Of a stretch of DNA of 64,000 nucleotides, positions 48,277 through 57,646 are shown in pieces (position 1 is the stretch's first letter; every line of letters begins with the position of its first letter). The stretch comes from Mycolicibacterium confluentis. GTDB taxonomy: Bacteria > Actinomycetota > Actinomycetes > Mycobacteriales > Mycobacteriaceae. Where the stretch lies: NCBI RefSeq assembly GCF_010729895.1, contig NZ_AP022612.1, forward strand, positions 5,766,001-5,830,000. Reading direction: 5' to 3'. Both the position numbers and the translations under genes were made by a program. Below the pieces are notes generated by a model that was not told where the DNA came from, made no database searches, and worked only from the letters and a program-made list of their open reading frames with translations.

Positions 48277-49296
48277 CTAGCGGACCCCCTGCTGGGCGAG
48301 TGCCTCGGCGAGCTCATACAGGCTGCCGAGGTCGATGCCGTCGTTGATGGCGGGCAGTTCCAACCGCGGCACCTTGATCTCGTCAAGCTGCTCGGCGCTC
48401 TCTGACCGGGCTTTGATGCGGGTGGCGTGCTGGATGGTCTCCGTCAGCAGACCCGCGAAATCGTCATCGGAGAGCTTGATTCCGACGGACTCGAGATCAG
48501 CGCGCACGGCGTCGGCGTCGACGTCGCCCTCGGCGGCCTTGGCCAGGTCGTCGGGCTGCAGGAAATTCGGGATGTTGCGGTTGACGATCACGCTGCCGAT
48601 CGGCAGGCCCAACCCCTGAAGTTCTTCGATCGCCTCGACCGTCTCCTGGATGGGCAGCGACTCGAGCAGCGTCACCAGGTGGATCGCGGTCTGCTCGGAG
48701 TGCAGCAGCTTGACCACGCCGTCGGCCTGCGAGTGCACGGGCCCGCCCTTGGCCAGATCCGAGACGGCCTTGGTGACGTCCAGGAACCGGGAGATCCGCC
48801 CGGTCGGCGGCGAGTCGACGACGATGGCGTCGTAGACCGGGCGCTTGTTCTTGTCGAGTCGGATGACCGACTCCTTGATCTTGCCGGTCAGCAGCACATC
48901 GCGCAGACCAGGAGCGATGGTGGTGGCGAACTCGACGGCCCCGATGCGTTTCATCGCTCGACCGGCCAAGCCGAGGTTGTAGAACATGTCCAGGTACTCC
49001 ATGAAAGCGGCCTCGATGTCGATGGCCAGCGCATTCACTTGGCCACCGCCGTCGGCGGTCGCGATCTTGAGCTCCTCATATGGCAGGGGCGGCACATCGA
49101 AAAGCTGTGCAATGCCTTGTCGCTCTTCAACTTCCACCAGCAGCACTTTGCGGCCGCCTGCGGCCAACGTCAGTGCCAGAGCGGCAGCGACCGTCGACTT
49201 ACCGGTGCCCCCCTTGCCGGTGACGAAATGCAGTCGGGCCTCCGCCAAGCGGGAAGGCCAGCCGACGGTGCTGCCGCCGCTTGCTGTGGTCGCCAT
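48277..49296 (-). CDS. bagA: ArsA/Get3-like ATPase, BagA-like
   Basis: The 339-residue ATPase has Walker A VTGKGGTGKSTVAAA and the switch motif VVDSPPTGRISRFL, with the Get3-like fold. It forms an operon with bagB with no spacer. ATG 49296 is chosen because TAGCAT (49304-49309) lies seven bases upstream and no Shine-Dalgarno sequence is present, suggesting a leaderless message. An ATG at 49305 is inside that spacing. It is divergent from a small DUF4177 gene. Confidence 0.88.
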   Translation of the reverse strand: MATTASGGSTVGWPSRLAEARLHFVTGKGGTGKSTVAAALALTLAAGGRKVLLVEVEERQGIAQLFDVPPLPYEELKIATADGGGQVNALAIDIEAAFMEYLDMFYNLGLAGRAMKRIGAVEFATTIAPGLRDVLLTGKIKESVIRLDKNKRPVYDAIVVDSPPTGRISRFLDVTKAVSDLAKGGPVHSQADGVVKLLHSEQTAIHLVTLLESLPIQETVEAIEELQGLGLPIGSVIVNRNIPNFLQPDDLAKAAEGDVDADAVRADLESVGIKLSDDDFAGLLTETIQHATRIKARSESAEQLDEIKVPRLELPAINDGIDLGSLYELAEALAQQGVR

Positions 49297-49303
49297 GAAC
49301 TGC

Positions 49304-49338
49304 ATGCTAGTCAACGGGCTAGCAGTCATGACTAAGCT
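49304..49338. promoter_or_regulatory. Divergent leaderless promoters of bagA and the DUF4177 gene
   Basis: On the minus strand TAGCAT (49304-49309) serves bagA. On the plus strand TAAGCT (49333-49338) lies eight bases before ATG 49347. Only 50 bases separate the two start codons, so the promoters share control sequence. Confidence 0.5.
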
Positions 49339-49346
49339 CATGCCAC

Positions 49347-49508
49347 ATGAGCGATCGGACCGCCTGGGAGTACGCCACCGTGCCACTGCTGACCCACGCC
49401 ACCAAGCAGATTCTGGACCAGTGGGGAGAGGACGGCTGGGAGTTGGTCTCGGTGCTTCCCGGGCCCACCGGTGAGCAGCACGTCGCCTACCTGAAACGGG
49501 CGAAGTGA
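49347..49508 (+). CDS. DUF4177 small protein
   Basis: The 53-residue protein (MSDRTAWEYATVPLL, ILDQWGEDGWELVSVLP) has the DUF4177 pattern of a small beta-alpha-beta domain. It corresponds to Rv3678A. The RidA-family gene begins inside its stop codon (GTGA), so the two are co-translated. Function unknown. Confidence 0.85.
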   Translation: MSDRTAWEYATVPLLTHATKQILDQWGEDGWELVSVLPGPTGEQHVAYLKRAK

Positions 49509-49960
49509 GCGTCAAGGACAGGCTCGCGGAACTGGGCCTGGAGTTGCCCACCGTCGTCGCTCCACTGGCCGCCTACGTGCCCGCAGTGCGCACCGGCAAC
49601 CTGGTCTACACCTCGGGCCAGCTGCCGCTCGCCGACGGTGAGCTGTCGTCCGTCGGCAAGGTCGGCACCGCCGTCAGCCCCGAAGACGCCAAAACCGCGG
49701 CCCGAATCTGCGCGCTCAATGCGCTGGCGGCGATCGACGCGCTGGTCGGCATCGACTCGGTGACCCGCGTGGTCAAGGTGGTCGGATTCGTCGCCTCGGC
49801 GCCGGGCTTCACTGGACAACCCGGCGTCGTCAACGGTGCGTCCCAGCTCCTCGGCGAGGTCTTCGGGGACGCGGGCAGCCACGCCCGCTCGGCGGTCGGC
49901 GTGGCCGAACTGCCGCTCGACGCGCCTGTGGAGGTCGAACTCATCGTCGAGGTGGCGTGA
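49505..49960 (+). CDS. RidA/YjgF-family protein
   Basis: The 151-residue protein has the RidA fold (AAYVPAVRTGNLVYTSGQLP near residue 25, DAKTAARICALNALAAI). Canonical RidA hydrolyses reactive enamines from PLP enzymes. This longer mycobacterial subgroup lacks the usual conserved arginine context (RSAVGVAELPLDAPVE instead), so activity is uncertain. GTG 49505 overlaps the DUF4177 stop. The stop overlaps the next start as GTGA. Confidence 0.88.
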   Translation: MSVKDRLAELGLELPTVVAPLAAYVPAVRTGNLVYTSGQLPLADGELSSVGKVGTAVSPEDAKTAARICALNALAAIDALVGIDSVTRVVKVVGFVASAPGFTGQPGVVNGASQLLGEVFGDAGSHARSAVGVAELPLDAPVEVELIVEVA

Positions 49961-50736
49961 CCGCGCCGGAGCATCCCGCCTACGGACTGCTTCGTCCGGT
50001 GACCGACACGGCCTCGGTGCTGCTGTGCGACAACCCCGGCATCATGACGCTCGACGGCACCAACACCTGGGTGCTGCGCGGCCCCGGCAGCGACGAACTC
50101 GTGATCGTCGACCCCGGGCCCGACGATGACGCGCACCTGGACCGGATCGCGGCCCTCGGCACCATCCCGCTGGTTTTGATCAGCCACAAGCACGGCGATC
50201 ACACCGACGGCATCGACAAGCTCGTCGACCGCACCGGCGCCGTGGTGCGCTCGGTCGGCAGCGGCTTCCTGAGGGGCCTGGGCGGTCCCCTGACCGACGG
50301 CGAGGTGATCGACGCCGCGGGCCTGCGCATCACCGTCATGGCCACGCCAGGGCACACCGCGGACTCGATGAGCTTCCTGGTCGACGACGCCGTTCTGACC
50401 GCCGACACCGTGCTGGGCCGCGGTACCACCGTCATCGACAAAGAGGACGGCAGCCTGCGCGACTACCTGGAGTCGCTGCGCCGGCTGAGAGGACTCGGGC
50501 CGCGCACGGTGCTGCCCGGCCACGGACCCGATCTGCCCGACCTGCAGGCCGTCAGTGACTACTACCTCGCGCACCGCGAGGAGCGACTGGACCAGGTTCG
50601 CGACGCGCTGCGGACACTCGGGGACGACGCGACGGCACGGCAGATCGTCGAACACGTCTACACCGACGTGGACGAGAAGCTGTGGGAGGCCGCCGAATCA
50701 TCGGTGCAGGCCCAACTGGACTACCTGCGCGCATAA
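49957..50736 (+). CDS. Metallo-beta-lactamase-fold hydrolase
   Basis: The 259-residue protein has the metal motif SHKHGDHTDG (HxHxDH), GHTADS and LPGHGPD. A C-terminal helical wing (ERLDQVRDALRTL, ARQIVEHVYTDV) is typical of LACTB2-like hydrolases or nucleases. It corresponds to Rv3677c. It is translationally coupled to the RidA-family gene. The substrate is unknown. Confidence 0.9.
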   Translation: MTAPEHPAYGLLRPVTDTASVLLCDNPGIMTLDGTNTWVLRGPGSDELVIVDPGPDDDAHLDRIAALGTIPLVLISHKHGDHTDGIDKLVDRTGAVVRSVGSGFLRGLGGPLTDGEVIDAAGLRITVMATPGHTADSMSFLVDDAVLTADTVLGRGTTVIDKEDGSLRDYLESLRRLRGLGPRTVLPGHGPDLPDLQAVSDYYLAHREERLDQVRDALRTLGDDATARQIVEHVYTDVDEKLWEAAESSVQAQLDYLRA

Positions 50737-50747
50737 AGCCGCGCCGC

Positions 50748-50798
50748 GACTGCAGACAGGGCTGTGATGCCGTCGCAGCGGCAGCCCTGAGCGCAGTC
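50748..50798. terminator. Bidirectional terminator between the MBL-fold gene and crp
   Basis: GACTGC...CAGGGCTG pairs with CAGCCCTG...GCAGTC in a long, interrupted stem between two convergent genes. Confidence 0.65.
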
Positions 50799-50817
50799 TC
50801 GGCGCGGGAAAAGCTGG

Positions 50818-51492
50818 TCAGCGGGCGCGGCGCGCCAGGCGCTCGCTGTCGCTGATCAGCACGCTCTTGCCCTCGAGCCGGATCCAGCCGCGATGGGCGA
50901 AGTCCGCCAGGGCCTTGTTCACGGTCTCGCGGGAGGCGCCGACCAGCTGGGCGATCTCCTCCTGCGTGAGGTCGTGCGTGACGCGCAGCGCGCCGCCCTC
51001 CTGGGTGCCGAAGCGCTGAGCGAGCTGCAGCAGCTGCTTGGCCACACGGCCCGGCACGTCGGTGAAGATCAGGTCGGCGAGGTTGTTGTTGGTGCGGCGC
51101 AGGCGGCGGGCCAGCACGCGCAGCAGCTGCTCGGCGATCTCAGGACGGTCCTTGATCCACGCCTTGAGCGCGTCACGGTCCATCGAGACCGCACGCACCT
51201 CTGTGATGGTGGTGGCGCTCGACGTCCGCGGGCCGGGGTCGAAGATCGACAGCTCGCCGAACATGTCCGACGGTCCCATGATGGTCAGCAGATTCTCGCG
51301 GCCGTCCGGCGAACGCCGGCCGATCTTCACTTTGCCGGAGATGATGATGTACAGCCGATCGCCGGGCTCGCCCTCTGCGAAAACAGTGTGTCCGCGCGGA
51401 AAGTCCACGGGCTGCAACTGCTTGGTGAGCGCGGAAACAGCGCTGGGTTCGACTCCCTGGAAGATTCCGGCCCTGGCCAGGATCTCGTCCAC
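50818..51492 (-). CDS. crp: cAMP receptor protein Crp
   Basis: The 224-residue regulator has a cyclic-nucleotide-binding domain ([18 protein letters not shown], the phosphate-binding cassette), a long C-helix ([19 protein letters not shown]) and a winged helix ([20 protein letters not shown]). It corresponds to Rv3676, the global cAMP-responsive regulator. GTG 51492 has AGAGGGG upstream. Length equals the M. tuberculosis protein. Confidence 0.95.
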   Translation of the reverse strand: MDEILARAGIFQGVEPSAVSALTKQLQPVDFPRGHTVFAEGEPGDRLYIIISGKVKIGRRSPDGRENLLTIMGPSDMFGELSIFDPGPRTSSATTITEVRAVSMDRDALKAWIKDRPEIAEQLLRVLARRLRRTNNNLADLIFTDVPGRVAKQLLQLAQRFGTQEGGALRVTHDLTQEEIAQLVGASRETVNKALADFAHRGWIRLEGKSVLISDSERLARRAR

Positions 51493-51594
51493 GTTGGCCC
51501 CTCTTAGTTCTGTGATGGTCTGATGCGCGCTGCCCAGCCCTCTATGGATTAGCGTGCTCAGTCTAGAGGTAGGCCGCTTAGCGACTAGCCAACG

Positions 51595-51873
51595 CTACAC
51601 ACGATTTGCTTGTCGAGTCTGTCGAAATTGCGGATTGCCTTCCAGTGTCCGGCACAACCGGGTCGGAAGATCGGGTTCTTCGGCGAATGCGACGGGCGTC
51701 GGCGGGGGCCGGAGACGCACGGGCGCGGGGCGCGGCAGCGCGGCCACCCGCTCGATGAGTTCGGCGACCTCGTCGTCGGTGTCGCGGTCGTCGATCGTCG
51801 TCTCCAAGCGTTCCAGCCCAAACGTCGCCATCATGAGCAGCCCGGGGACGGACGCTGCGAGCAACCAGGACAC
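51595..51873 (-). CDS. Small membrane protein
   Basis: The 92-residue protein has an N-terminal hydrophobic stretch ([20 protein letters not shown]) and an acidic then proline-rich tail. It occupies the position of Rv3675, a possible membrane protein, between crp and nth. GTG 51873 has no clear ribosome binding site. The tail may be variable in length. Confidence 0.6.
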   Translation of the reverse strand: MSWLLAASVPGLLMMATFGLERLETTIDDRDTDDEVAELIERVAALPRPAPVRLRPPPTPVAFAEEPDLPTRLCRTLEGNPQFRQTRQANRV

Positions 51874-51946
51874 ACGACGAAGTAAACACGGGCAAGGTCT
51901 CAGCAGGATTACGTTTTGCCATCCGCTGCGCCGCTACCCTGTGAGG

Positions 51947-52702
51947 GTGGCGGGCAAGGGAAAACGTGACCGGAAATGGGATCGCGAGACTCATCTCGGA
52001 CTGGTCCGCAGGGCCCGGAGGATGAACCGGACTTTGGCGAAGGCCTTTCCGCATGTGTACTGCGAACTGGACTTCACCAACCCGCTGGAACTGGCGGTCG
52101 CGACCATTCTGTCCGCGCAGAGCACCGACAAACGGGTCAACCTGACCACCCCCGCACTGTTCGCCCGGTATCGCACCGCGGCCGACTACGCGGGCGCCGA
52201 TCGCACCGAACTCGAAGAGCTCATTCGGCCCACCGGCTTCTACCGCAACAAGGCGACGTCGTTGATCGGGCTGGGCCAGGCGCTCGTGGAGAACTTCGAC
52301 GGTGAGGTGCCGCGCACGATGGACGAACTGGTGACGCTGCCCGGGGTGGGACGCAAGACCGCCAACGTGATCCTCGGCAATGCGTTCGACGTCCCGGGCA
52401 TCACGGTCGACACCCATTTCGGCCGCCTGGTCCGCCGGTGGCGCTGGACCGACGAAGAGGACCCCGTCAAGGTCGAGAAGATCGTTGGCGAACTGATCGA
52501 ACGCCGCGAGTGGACCCTGCTGAGCCACCGGGTGATCTTCCATGGCCGGCGCGTGTGCCACGCCCGCAAGCCGGCCTGCGGCGTCTGCGTGCTCGCCGAT
52601 GACTGCCCGTCCTTCGGGGCGGGCCCGACCGACCCGATGCTGGCCGCTCCGCTCGTGAAGGGGCCGGAGACCGAACACCTGCTGGCGTTGGCGGGTCTGT
52701 AA
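51947..52702 (+). CDS. nth: Endonuclease III
   Basis: The 251-residue DNA glycosylase/AP lyase removes oxidised pyrimidines. It has the helix-hairpin-helix [17 protein letters not shown] with the catalytic Lys in the family context, Asp in [10 protein letters not shown], and a 4Fe-4S loop C-x6-C-x2-C-x5-C ([17 protein letters not shown]). TACCCT (51935-51940) is six bases before GTG 51947. GTG 51941 is also in frame. A TlpA-like gene follows after six bases. Confidence 0.95.
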   Translation: MAGKGKRDRKWDRETHLGLVRRARRMNRTLAKAFPHVYCELDFTNPLELAVATILSAQSTDKRVNLTTPALFARYRTAADYAGADRTELEELIRPTGFYRNKATSLIGLGQALVENFDGEVPRTMDELVTLPGVGRKTANVILGNAFDVPGITVDTHFGRLVRRWRWTDEEDPVKVEKIVGELIERREWTLLSHRVIFHGRRVCHARKPACGVCVLADDCPSFGAGPTDPMLAAPLVKGPETEHLLALAGL

Positions 52703-52708
52703 GCACAG

Positions 52709-53356
52709 ATGAACTCGTCGGCGCGCTGGACCCTGGCGATCGCAGTGGTCATGGTGTTGGTGCTTGGTGCCTTCGTCGCGGAGTTCGTGGGCTCCGACGA
52801 CGGTGAGCAGACGACGTCGCAGTCGGCCGAGGGCCCGCAGGCGCAGGACCGGCGCGCGGCCGACACCGCCGAGGCACTCGCGGGTCCGCGGCAGCGGGCC
52901 GACCTGCGCCCCTGCCCCGGTCCCGGCGTCGGACCGGGACCCGAGAAGTTGCGCGGCATCGCGTTGGAGTGCGCGTCCGACGGGTCCACCGTCGAGGTGG
53001 CCAAGACCGTCGCGGGCCGCCCCACCGTCCTGAACCTGTGGGCCTACTGGTGCGGGCCCTGCGCTGACGAACTGCCCGCGATGGCGGAGTATCAGCGCAG
53101 AGTCGGATCGGCGGTCACGGTGCTGACGGTCCACCAGGATCAGAACGAGGAGGCGGCCTTGTTGCGGCTCGCCGAACTGGGCGTCCACCTGCCCACGCTT
53201 CAGGACGGGCGGCGTCGCGTCGCGGGCGCGTTGCGCGTGCCGAACGTGATGCCCGCAACCGTCGTGCTGCGCGCGGACGGTAGCGTTGCCCAGATCCTGC
53301 CGCGGTCATTCGCCACCGCCGAAGAGATCGAGGCGGCGGTGGGTGACCTGCGATGA
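52709..53356 (+). CDS. Membrane-anchored TlpA-like thioredoxin-fold protein
   Basis: The 215-residue protein has an N-terminal anchor (WTLAIAVVMVLVLGAFVAEF), a disordered linker, and a thioredoxin-like domain with the redox motif WCGPC near residue 115 and a cis-proline segment (VMPATVVL). Two further cysteines (RPCPG, LECASD) lie before it, as in secreted thiol-disulfide proteins of Rv3673c type. It would act outside the membrane, beside marP in the same operon. Confidence 0.88.
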   Translation: MNSSARWTLAIAVVMVLVLGAFVAEFVGSDDGEQTTSQSAEGPQAQDRRAADTAEALAGPRQRADLRPCPGPGVGPGPEKLRGIALECASDGSTVEVAKTVAGRPTVLNLWAYWCGPCADELPAMAEYQRRVGSAVTVLTVHQDQNEEAALLRLAELGVHLPTLQDGRRRVAGALRVPNVMPATVVLRADGSVAQILPRSFATAEEIEAAVGDLR

Positions 53357-53366
53357 GGGGGGATGC

Positions 53367-54158
53367 GTGGTGAGCGCTGGTGGCACCGCGCGCTGGCGGG
53401 AACCCGTCCCGCTCGCGCCGCATGTCGGCCCGCCCTGGCTGCGTCCGCTGCTCGACAACGTCGACAAGGTCCGCGGCGCGTACCGCCGCCGAGTGCCCGC
53501 CGAGGTGCTCGCGATGATCACCGACGCCAACGCCCAGGCCGTCGCCGAGGGAACCGGGCGCGACGCGGCGGTTCTCGTGCTGTTCTCCGGTCCGCCGGAC
53601 ATGCCGGCTGACGGTGCTCTGCCGCCCGACGCCGACCTGCTCGTGACGGTCCGGGCCTCGACGCTGCGCCACCACGCCGGGCAGGCCGCCTTCCCGGGCG
53701 GCGCCAGCGACGCGGAGGACGGCGGACCGGTCGCGACGGCCCTGCGCGAGGCGTGGGAGGAGACCGGCATCGACACCTCGCGCATCCATCCGCTGGCGAC
53801 CCTGGAGCGCATGTTCATCCCGCCGTCGGGGTTCCATGTCGTCCCGGTGCTGGCCTATTCGCCGGACCCTGGCCCCGTGGAGGTCGTCGACGAGGCGGAA
53901 ACGGCTATTGTCGCGCGGGTGCCCGTGCGTGCGTTTGTGAACCCGGAGAACCGGCTGACGGTGTATCGCGCCAGCAGTACGCGACGCTTCGCCGGGCCGG
54001 CGTTCCTGCTCAACCAGATGCTGGTCTGGGGTTTCACGGGACAGGTGATCTCGGCGATGCTCGACGTCGCCGGATGGTCGAAGCCCTGGGACGCCGACCG
54101 CGTGCTCGAACTCGACGAGGCCATGGCGTTGGTGCCCACAGATGGTGAAGGTGTATGA
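53367..54158 (+). CDS. Nudix hydrolase, CoA-pyrophosphatase-like
   Basis: The 263-residue protein has the segment LRHHAGQAAFPGGASD typical of CoA diphosphatases, followed by the Nudix helix ALREAWEETGID with catalytic glutamates. The first half of the box is the CoA-type variant rather than the classical GX5EX7 form. It would cleave CoA or a related dinucleotide. GTG 53367 or 53370 follows GAGGGGGG. The stop overlaps marP as ATGA. Confidence 0.87.
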   Translation: MVSAGGTARWREPVPLAPHVGPPWLRPLLDNVDKVRGAYRRRVPAEVLAMITDANAQAVAEGTGRDAAVLVLFSGPPDMPADGALPPDADLLVTVRASTLRHHAGQAAFPGGASDAEDGGPVATALREAWEETGIDTSRIHPLATLERMFIPPSGFHVVPVLAYSPDPGPVEVVDEAETAIVARVPVRAFVNPENRLTVYRASSTRRFAGPAFLLNQMLVWGFTGQVISAMLDVAGWSKPWDADRVLELDEAMALVPTDGEGV

Positions 54159-55345
54159 CCACATCGCAATGGATCGACATCGCCATCGTCGCGCTGGCAT
54201 TCGTGTTCGCCGTGTCGGGATGGCGCTCCGGCGCGCTCGGTTCGGTGATGTCGCTGATCGGCGTCGCACTCGGCGGCGGGGCTGGTCTGCTGTTGGCCCC
54301 GCACCTCATCGACAAGATCGACGGTCAGCGGACCAAGCTGTTCGTCGCGCTGTTCCTGATCCTCGCACTCGTCGTGATCGGCGAGATCGCCGGCGTGGTG
54401 CTGGGCCGCGCCATGCGGGGCGTGATCCGTGGGTCGGGTCTGCGGTTCCTGGACTCGCTGGTCGGCGCCGTGGTGCAGATGCTGCTCGTGGTGGTGGCGG
54501 CCTGGATGCTCGGCAGCCCGCTCACGACCTCCGGGCAGCCGAATCTGGCTGCGGCGGTACAGGGTTCCAAGGTCATCTCGGAAGTCGAGGCGGTGGCACC
54601 GGAGTGGTTGCGGGCCTTCCCCAAACGGCTGTCCGAAGTCTGGGACACCTCGAATCTGCATGAGGCACTCGGCCCACTGGGACCGACCGCCATCGCAGCC
54701 GTCGACCCACCCGACGCCTCGTTGGCGACATCGCCGATCGTCGAGACCGTGCGACCCAGCGTGGTGAAGATCCGCGGAATGGCAGAGGGTTGTCAGAAGG
54801 TCTTGGAGGGCACCGGATTTGTGGTCGCCCCCAACCGGGTCATGTCGAACGCCCACGTCGTCGCCGGATCGGACAGTGTGACGATCGATTCTGACGGCAC
54901 CGAGTACTCCGCCACGGTGATCTCGTATGACCCCGACGCCGACATCTCGATCCTCGAGGTGCCCGACCTGCCCGCGCCACCGCTGCCGTTCGTCACAGAC
55001 CAGGCCGTGTCGGGCACCGACGTGCTGGTGCTCGGCTACCCCGGCGGCGGGGACTTCGCCGCCACGCCGGGACGCATCCGCGAGGTCATCGAACTCAACG
55101 GCCCCGACATCTACCACACGAAGACCGTCACCCGTGAGGTCTACACCATCAGAGGCACTGTCCGGCAGGGCAATTCCGGTGGACCACTGATCAACCGGGC
55201 GGGTCAGGTGCTCGGCGTCATCTTCGGCGCCGCGGTCGACGACAACGACACGGGATTCGTGCTGACGGCCAATGAGGTGTCCAAGCAGTTCCCCAAGATC
55301 AACAACACCGGGCGTGCGCCCACGGGCGCCTGCGTCGGCGGTTAA
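54155..55345 (+). CDS. marP: Periplasmic acid-resistance serine protease MarP
   Basis: The 396-residue protein has four N-terminal helices of CvpA type (to about residue 120) and a chymotrypsin-fold protease with His234 (SNAHVVAG), Asp263 (DADISILEV) and Ser341 (RQGNSGGPL). Cysteines at EGCQK and near the C-terminus (GACVGG) may form the disulfide seen in the M. tuberculosis enzyme. MarP cleaves and activates a peptidoglycan hydrolase in acid. The TAA stop shares TTAA with the convergent ephE stop. Confidence 0.95.
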   Translation: MTTSQWIDIAIVALAFVFAVSGWRSGALGSVMSLIGVALGGGAGLLLAPHLIDKIDGQRTKLFVALFLILALVVIGEIAGVVLGRAMRGVIRGSGLRFLDSLVGAVVQMLLVVVAAWMLGSPLTTSGQPNLAAAVQGSKVISEVEAVAPEWLRAFPKRLSEVWDTSNLHEALGPLGPTAIAAVDPPDASLATSPIVETVRPSVVKIRGMAEGCQKVLEGTGFVVAPNRVMSNAHVVAGSDSVTIDSDGTEYSATVISYDPDADISILEVPDLPAPPLPFVTDQAVSGTDVLVLGYPGGGDFAATPGRIREVIELNGPDIYHTKTVTREVYTIRGTVRQGNSGGPLINRAGQVLGVIFGAAVDDNDTGFVLTANEVSKQFPKINNTGRAPTGACVGG

Positions 55346-56289
55346 CCGAGTTCCGCCAGGAACCTCGTCAGGTGGTCGTTGACCGCCTCGGGCGCTTCCT
55401 CGTGGCCGAAATGACCGGCGCCGGCCAGTGACCCGAACTGACCCTGCGGCGCGTACCGGCGCGTCCGGGACACCGGATCCGCCAGCACGTACGGGTCGGC
55501 GTCGCCGCGCAGGTGCAGCATCGGGATGTCGAGGGGCTTGTCCATGGCCTGCATGAATCGCCGTCCCTCGGAGCGGAACTGACTGCGCACCGCCCAGCGC
55601 TGGTACTCGAAGGCGCAGTGCGCCGCACCCGGAATCTGGATGGCCTGCCGCAGGTGTCCGACGCTCGCCGAGAAGTCCTCTGATGCGGCCCATTTCGCAG
55701 ACGCGCGGCGACGGAACAGATCCTCGAGGGCGTGGGCATCGTGACGCGTGAGCATCCGTTCGGGCCACCACGGAGCCTGGTATGCCAGCAGCGAGCGCAG
55801 CAGTGCGCCACTCTGATCGCGGCGGGTCAGGGCGGAACGCCGCAGTGCCGCCGGATGCGGTGAACTGATCAGGGCGATGCCGCGCACCAACCGCGGATGC
55901 AGCACCGAGGTCGCCCAGCACACCAGGCCACCGTCGGCGTGGCCGACCAGCGTGGCCGAGGTGTGGCCCAGTGCGCGGATCAGTCCGGCGGTGTCGCCGG
56001 CCAGCGTCCACCCGTCGTAACCCCGGGGCGGTTTGTCGCTGCCGCCGTAGCCCCGCAGATCCACCGCGACCCCGCGCACGCCCGACAGGCCGCGCAGTTG
56101 GTGTCGCCACGACCACCAGAACGACCCGAAGCCGTGCAGGAAGATCACCAACGGGCGCGAGGCTGGGGGTGGATCGTTGGGCTTGGGATCGGCCTCGACC
56201 ACGTGGAACCGGATCCCGTTGGCGTGCACGTCGTGATGACGCCACGGTCCGGCGATGCGGGTCACCGAGGGGTCGGGACCAACCGCCAT
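55342..56289 (-). CDS. ephE: Alpha/beta hydrolase, EphE-like epoxide hydrolase
   Basis: The 315-residue protein has an oxyanion motif (FLHGFGSFWWSW), DLRGYGGSDKP, a nucleophile elbow with aspartate (VGHADGGLV) as in epoxide hydrolases, and a C-terminal histidine (GAGHFGHEE). It corresponds to Rv3670. It ends on the marP stop in a shared TTAA and follows the holin-X-like gene by seven bases in an operon. Confidence 0.85.
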   Translation of the reverse strand: MAVGPDPSVTRIAGPWRHHDVHANGIRFHVVEADPKPNDPPPASRPLVIFLHGFGSFWWSWRHQLRGLSGVRGVAVDLRGYGGSDKPPRGYDGWTLAGDTAGLIRALGHTSATLVGHADGGLVCWATSVLHPRLVRGIALISSPHPAALRRSALTRRDQSGALLRSLLAYQAPWWPERMLTRHDAHALEDLFRRRASAKWAASEDFSASVGHLRQAIQIPGAAHCAFEYQRWAVRSQFRSEGRRFMQAMDKPLDIPMLHLRGDADPYVLADPVSRTRRYAPQGQFGSLAGAGHFGHEEAPEAVNDHLTRFLAELG

Positions 56290-56296
56290 CAGACGG

Positions 56297-56815
56297 TCAC
56301 CAACCGGATGGGTCGGGTGCGTTGGCGGCTTTATCGGTCAGCGTGGTCTGGGCATGCGGGCCGCGGTGGTCACCAGGGGTCAGCGCCGACCGGGTCTCCT
56401 TGACCGACTCGATGGTCTGCTGAGGGCCCCGGATGCGCCGCACCTTCAGATACCCGAACAGCGCCAACACGGCCGTCACCACCAGCATGACGGCGAAGAC
56501 GATCAGGAACGCGACCCAGCGCCACAGCCAGGTGTCCAGCAGTTCGGCGACGAAGAAGAAAAAGAAGAACGTGGAGTAGAACAGGATGACCAGCGCGAGG
56601 ATGAAGAAGACGCTGCCGGTCAGCCCCTTCTTGACGTCGCGGGTGATCTCCGCCCGGGCCAGTTCGACTTCCGCCCGCACCAGCGTCGACACCTGGGCGG
56701 TGGCGTCCTTCACGAGGTCGCCGATGGAAGCGTCGGCCGGCACTGCATGCGGATCGACCAACGGGATTGAGGTCACGGTGGCGGGTACGCCGGTCTTGCG
56801 GTCACCTTTGCTCAC
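56297..56815 (-). CDS. Holin-X/DUF1469-like membrane protein
   Basis: The 172-residue protein has an amphipathic N-terminal helix (ASIGDLVKDATAQVSTLVRAE) followed by two membrane helices (GSVFFILALVILFYSTFFF and WVAFLIVFAVMLVVTAVLAL). This is the actinobacterial phage-holin superfamily III layout, though such chromosomal proteins are not phage genes. It corresponds to Rv3669. GTG 56815 has no strong ribosome binding site. Confidence 0.82.
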   Translation of the reverse strand: MSKGDRKTGVPATVTSIPLVDPHAVPADASIGDLVKDATAQVSTLVRAEVELARAEITRDVKKGLTGSVFFILALVILFYSTFFFFFFVAELLDTWLWRWVAFLIVFAVMLVVTAVLALFGYLKVRRIRGPQQTIESVKETRSALTPGDHRGPHAQTTLTDKAANAPDPSGW

Positions 56816-56933
56816 GATCGTTCATGTTGCCATGCCGTCTGGGGCCAGCACGACCCGCTGATACCGATGGTGCAGGTGTGGCCCGGCTAAACTGACGCGA
56901 CAGCAGGGGCTGGACGATGGCAGGAGATCATTG

Positions 56934-57629
56934 ATGACCGGACGCCGGCGGTGGGGAAGTCTGGCCAGTCTGTGCGTGGTGATCGGTTCGGGCGTCGCTC
57001 TCGCGGGGCCCGCGCACGCGGCCCCGGTGGTTCTCGGTGGCGGTTCGGGCATCGTGGTCAACGGCGAGTCGTTCTGCACGCTGACCGCGATCGGGCACGA
57101 CAACAGGGGTGACCTGGTCGGATTCACCTCGGCGCACTGCGGCGGCCCGGGCGCGACAGTGGCCGCCGAGGGCGCGGAGGCAGAAGGGCCCGTCGGCACC
57201 ATGGTCGCCGGGAATGACGGCCTGGACTATGCCGTCATCAAGTTCGACCCGGCCAAGGTGACCCCGACCAACAACGTCAAGGGCTTCCTCATCAACGGCC
57301 TCGGTCCCGACCCGAAGTTCGGCGCCGTGGCGTGCAAGCTGGGCCGCACGACGGGATATTCGTGCGGCGTCACGTGGGGCCCCGGCAAGGATCCCGGCAC
57401 CATCGTCAACCAGGTCTGCGGTCAGCCCGGGGACTCCGGTGCGCCCGTGACCGTCGACAACAAGCTGGTCGGCATGATCCACGGCGCGTTCACCGAGGAC
57501 CTGCCGACCTGCGTCATCAAGTTCATCCCGCTGCACACGCCAGCCGTGACGATGTCGTTCAACACGCAGTTGGCCGACATCGTGGCCAAGGACCGCCCGG
57601 GCAGCGGGTTCGTCCCGATCGGGTCCTAG
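56934..57629 (+). CDS. Secreted S1-family serine protease
   Basis: The 231-residue protein has a signal peptide ending in GPAHA and a small trypsin/streptogrisin-like domain with His in TSAHCGG, Asp in DYAVIKFDP and Ser in GQPGDSGAPV. Cysteines around each motif suit disulfides in an exported enzyme. It corresponds to Rv3668c. ATG 56934 has AGGAGA at suitable spacing. A TTG at 56931 is an alternative. Confidence 0.88.
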   Translation: MTGRRRWGSLASLCVVIGSGVALAGPAHAAPVVLGGGSGIVVNGESFCTLTAIGHDNRGDLVGFTSAHCGGPGATVAAEGAEAEGPVGTMVAGNDGLDYAVIKFDPAKVTPTNNVKGFLINGLGPDPKFGAVACKLGRTTGYSCGVTWGPGKDPGTIVNQVCGQPGDSGAPVTVDNKLVGMIHGAFTEDLPTCVIKFIPLHTPAVTMSFNTQLADIVAKDRPGSGFVPIGS

Positions 57630-57646
57630 CTCTTCCCAGGGCCTTT

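Noticed and set aside
49505..49960. Naming this gene ridA with a firm deaminase function
   Set aside because: The fold is clear, but the conserved arginine context of catalytic RidA was not found by eye, so only the family is called.
56297..56815. Prophage holin
   Set aside because: It sits in a conserved chromosomal order with ephE and no phage genes are nearby; the holin-like name refers only to the fold.
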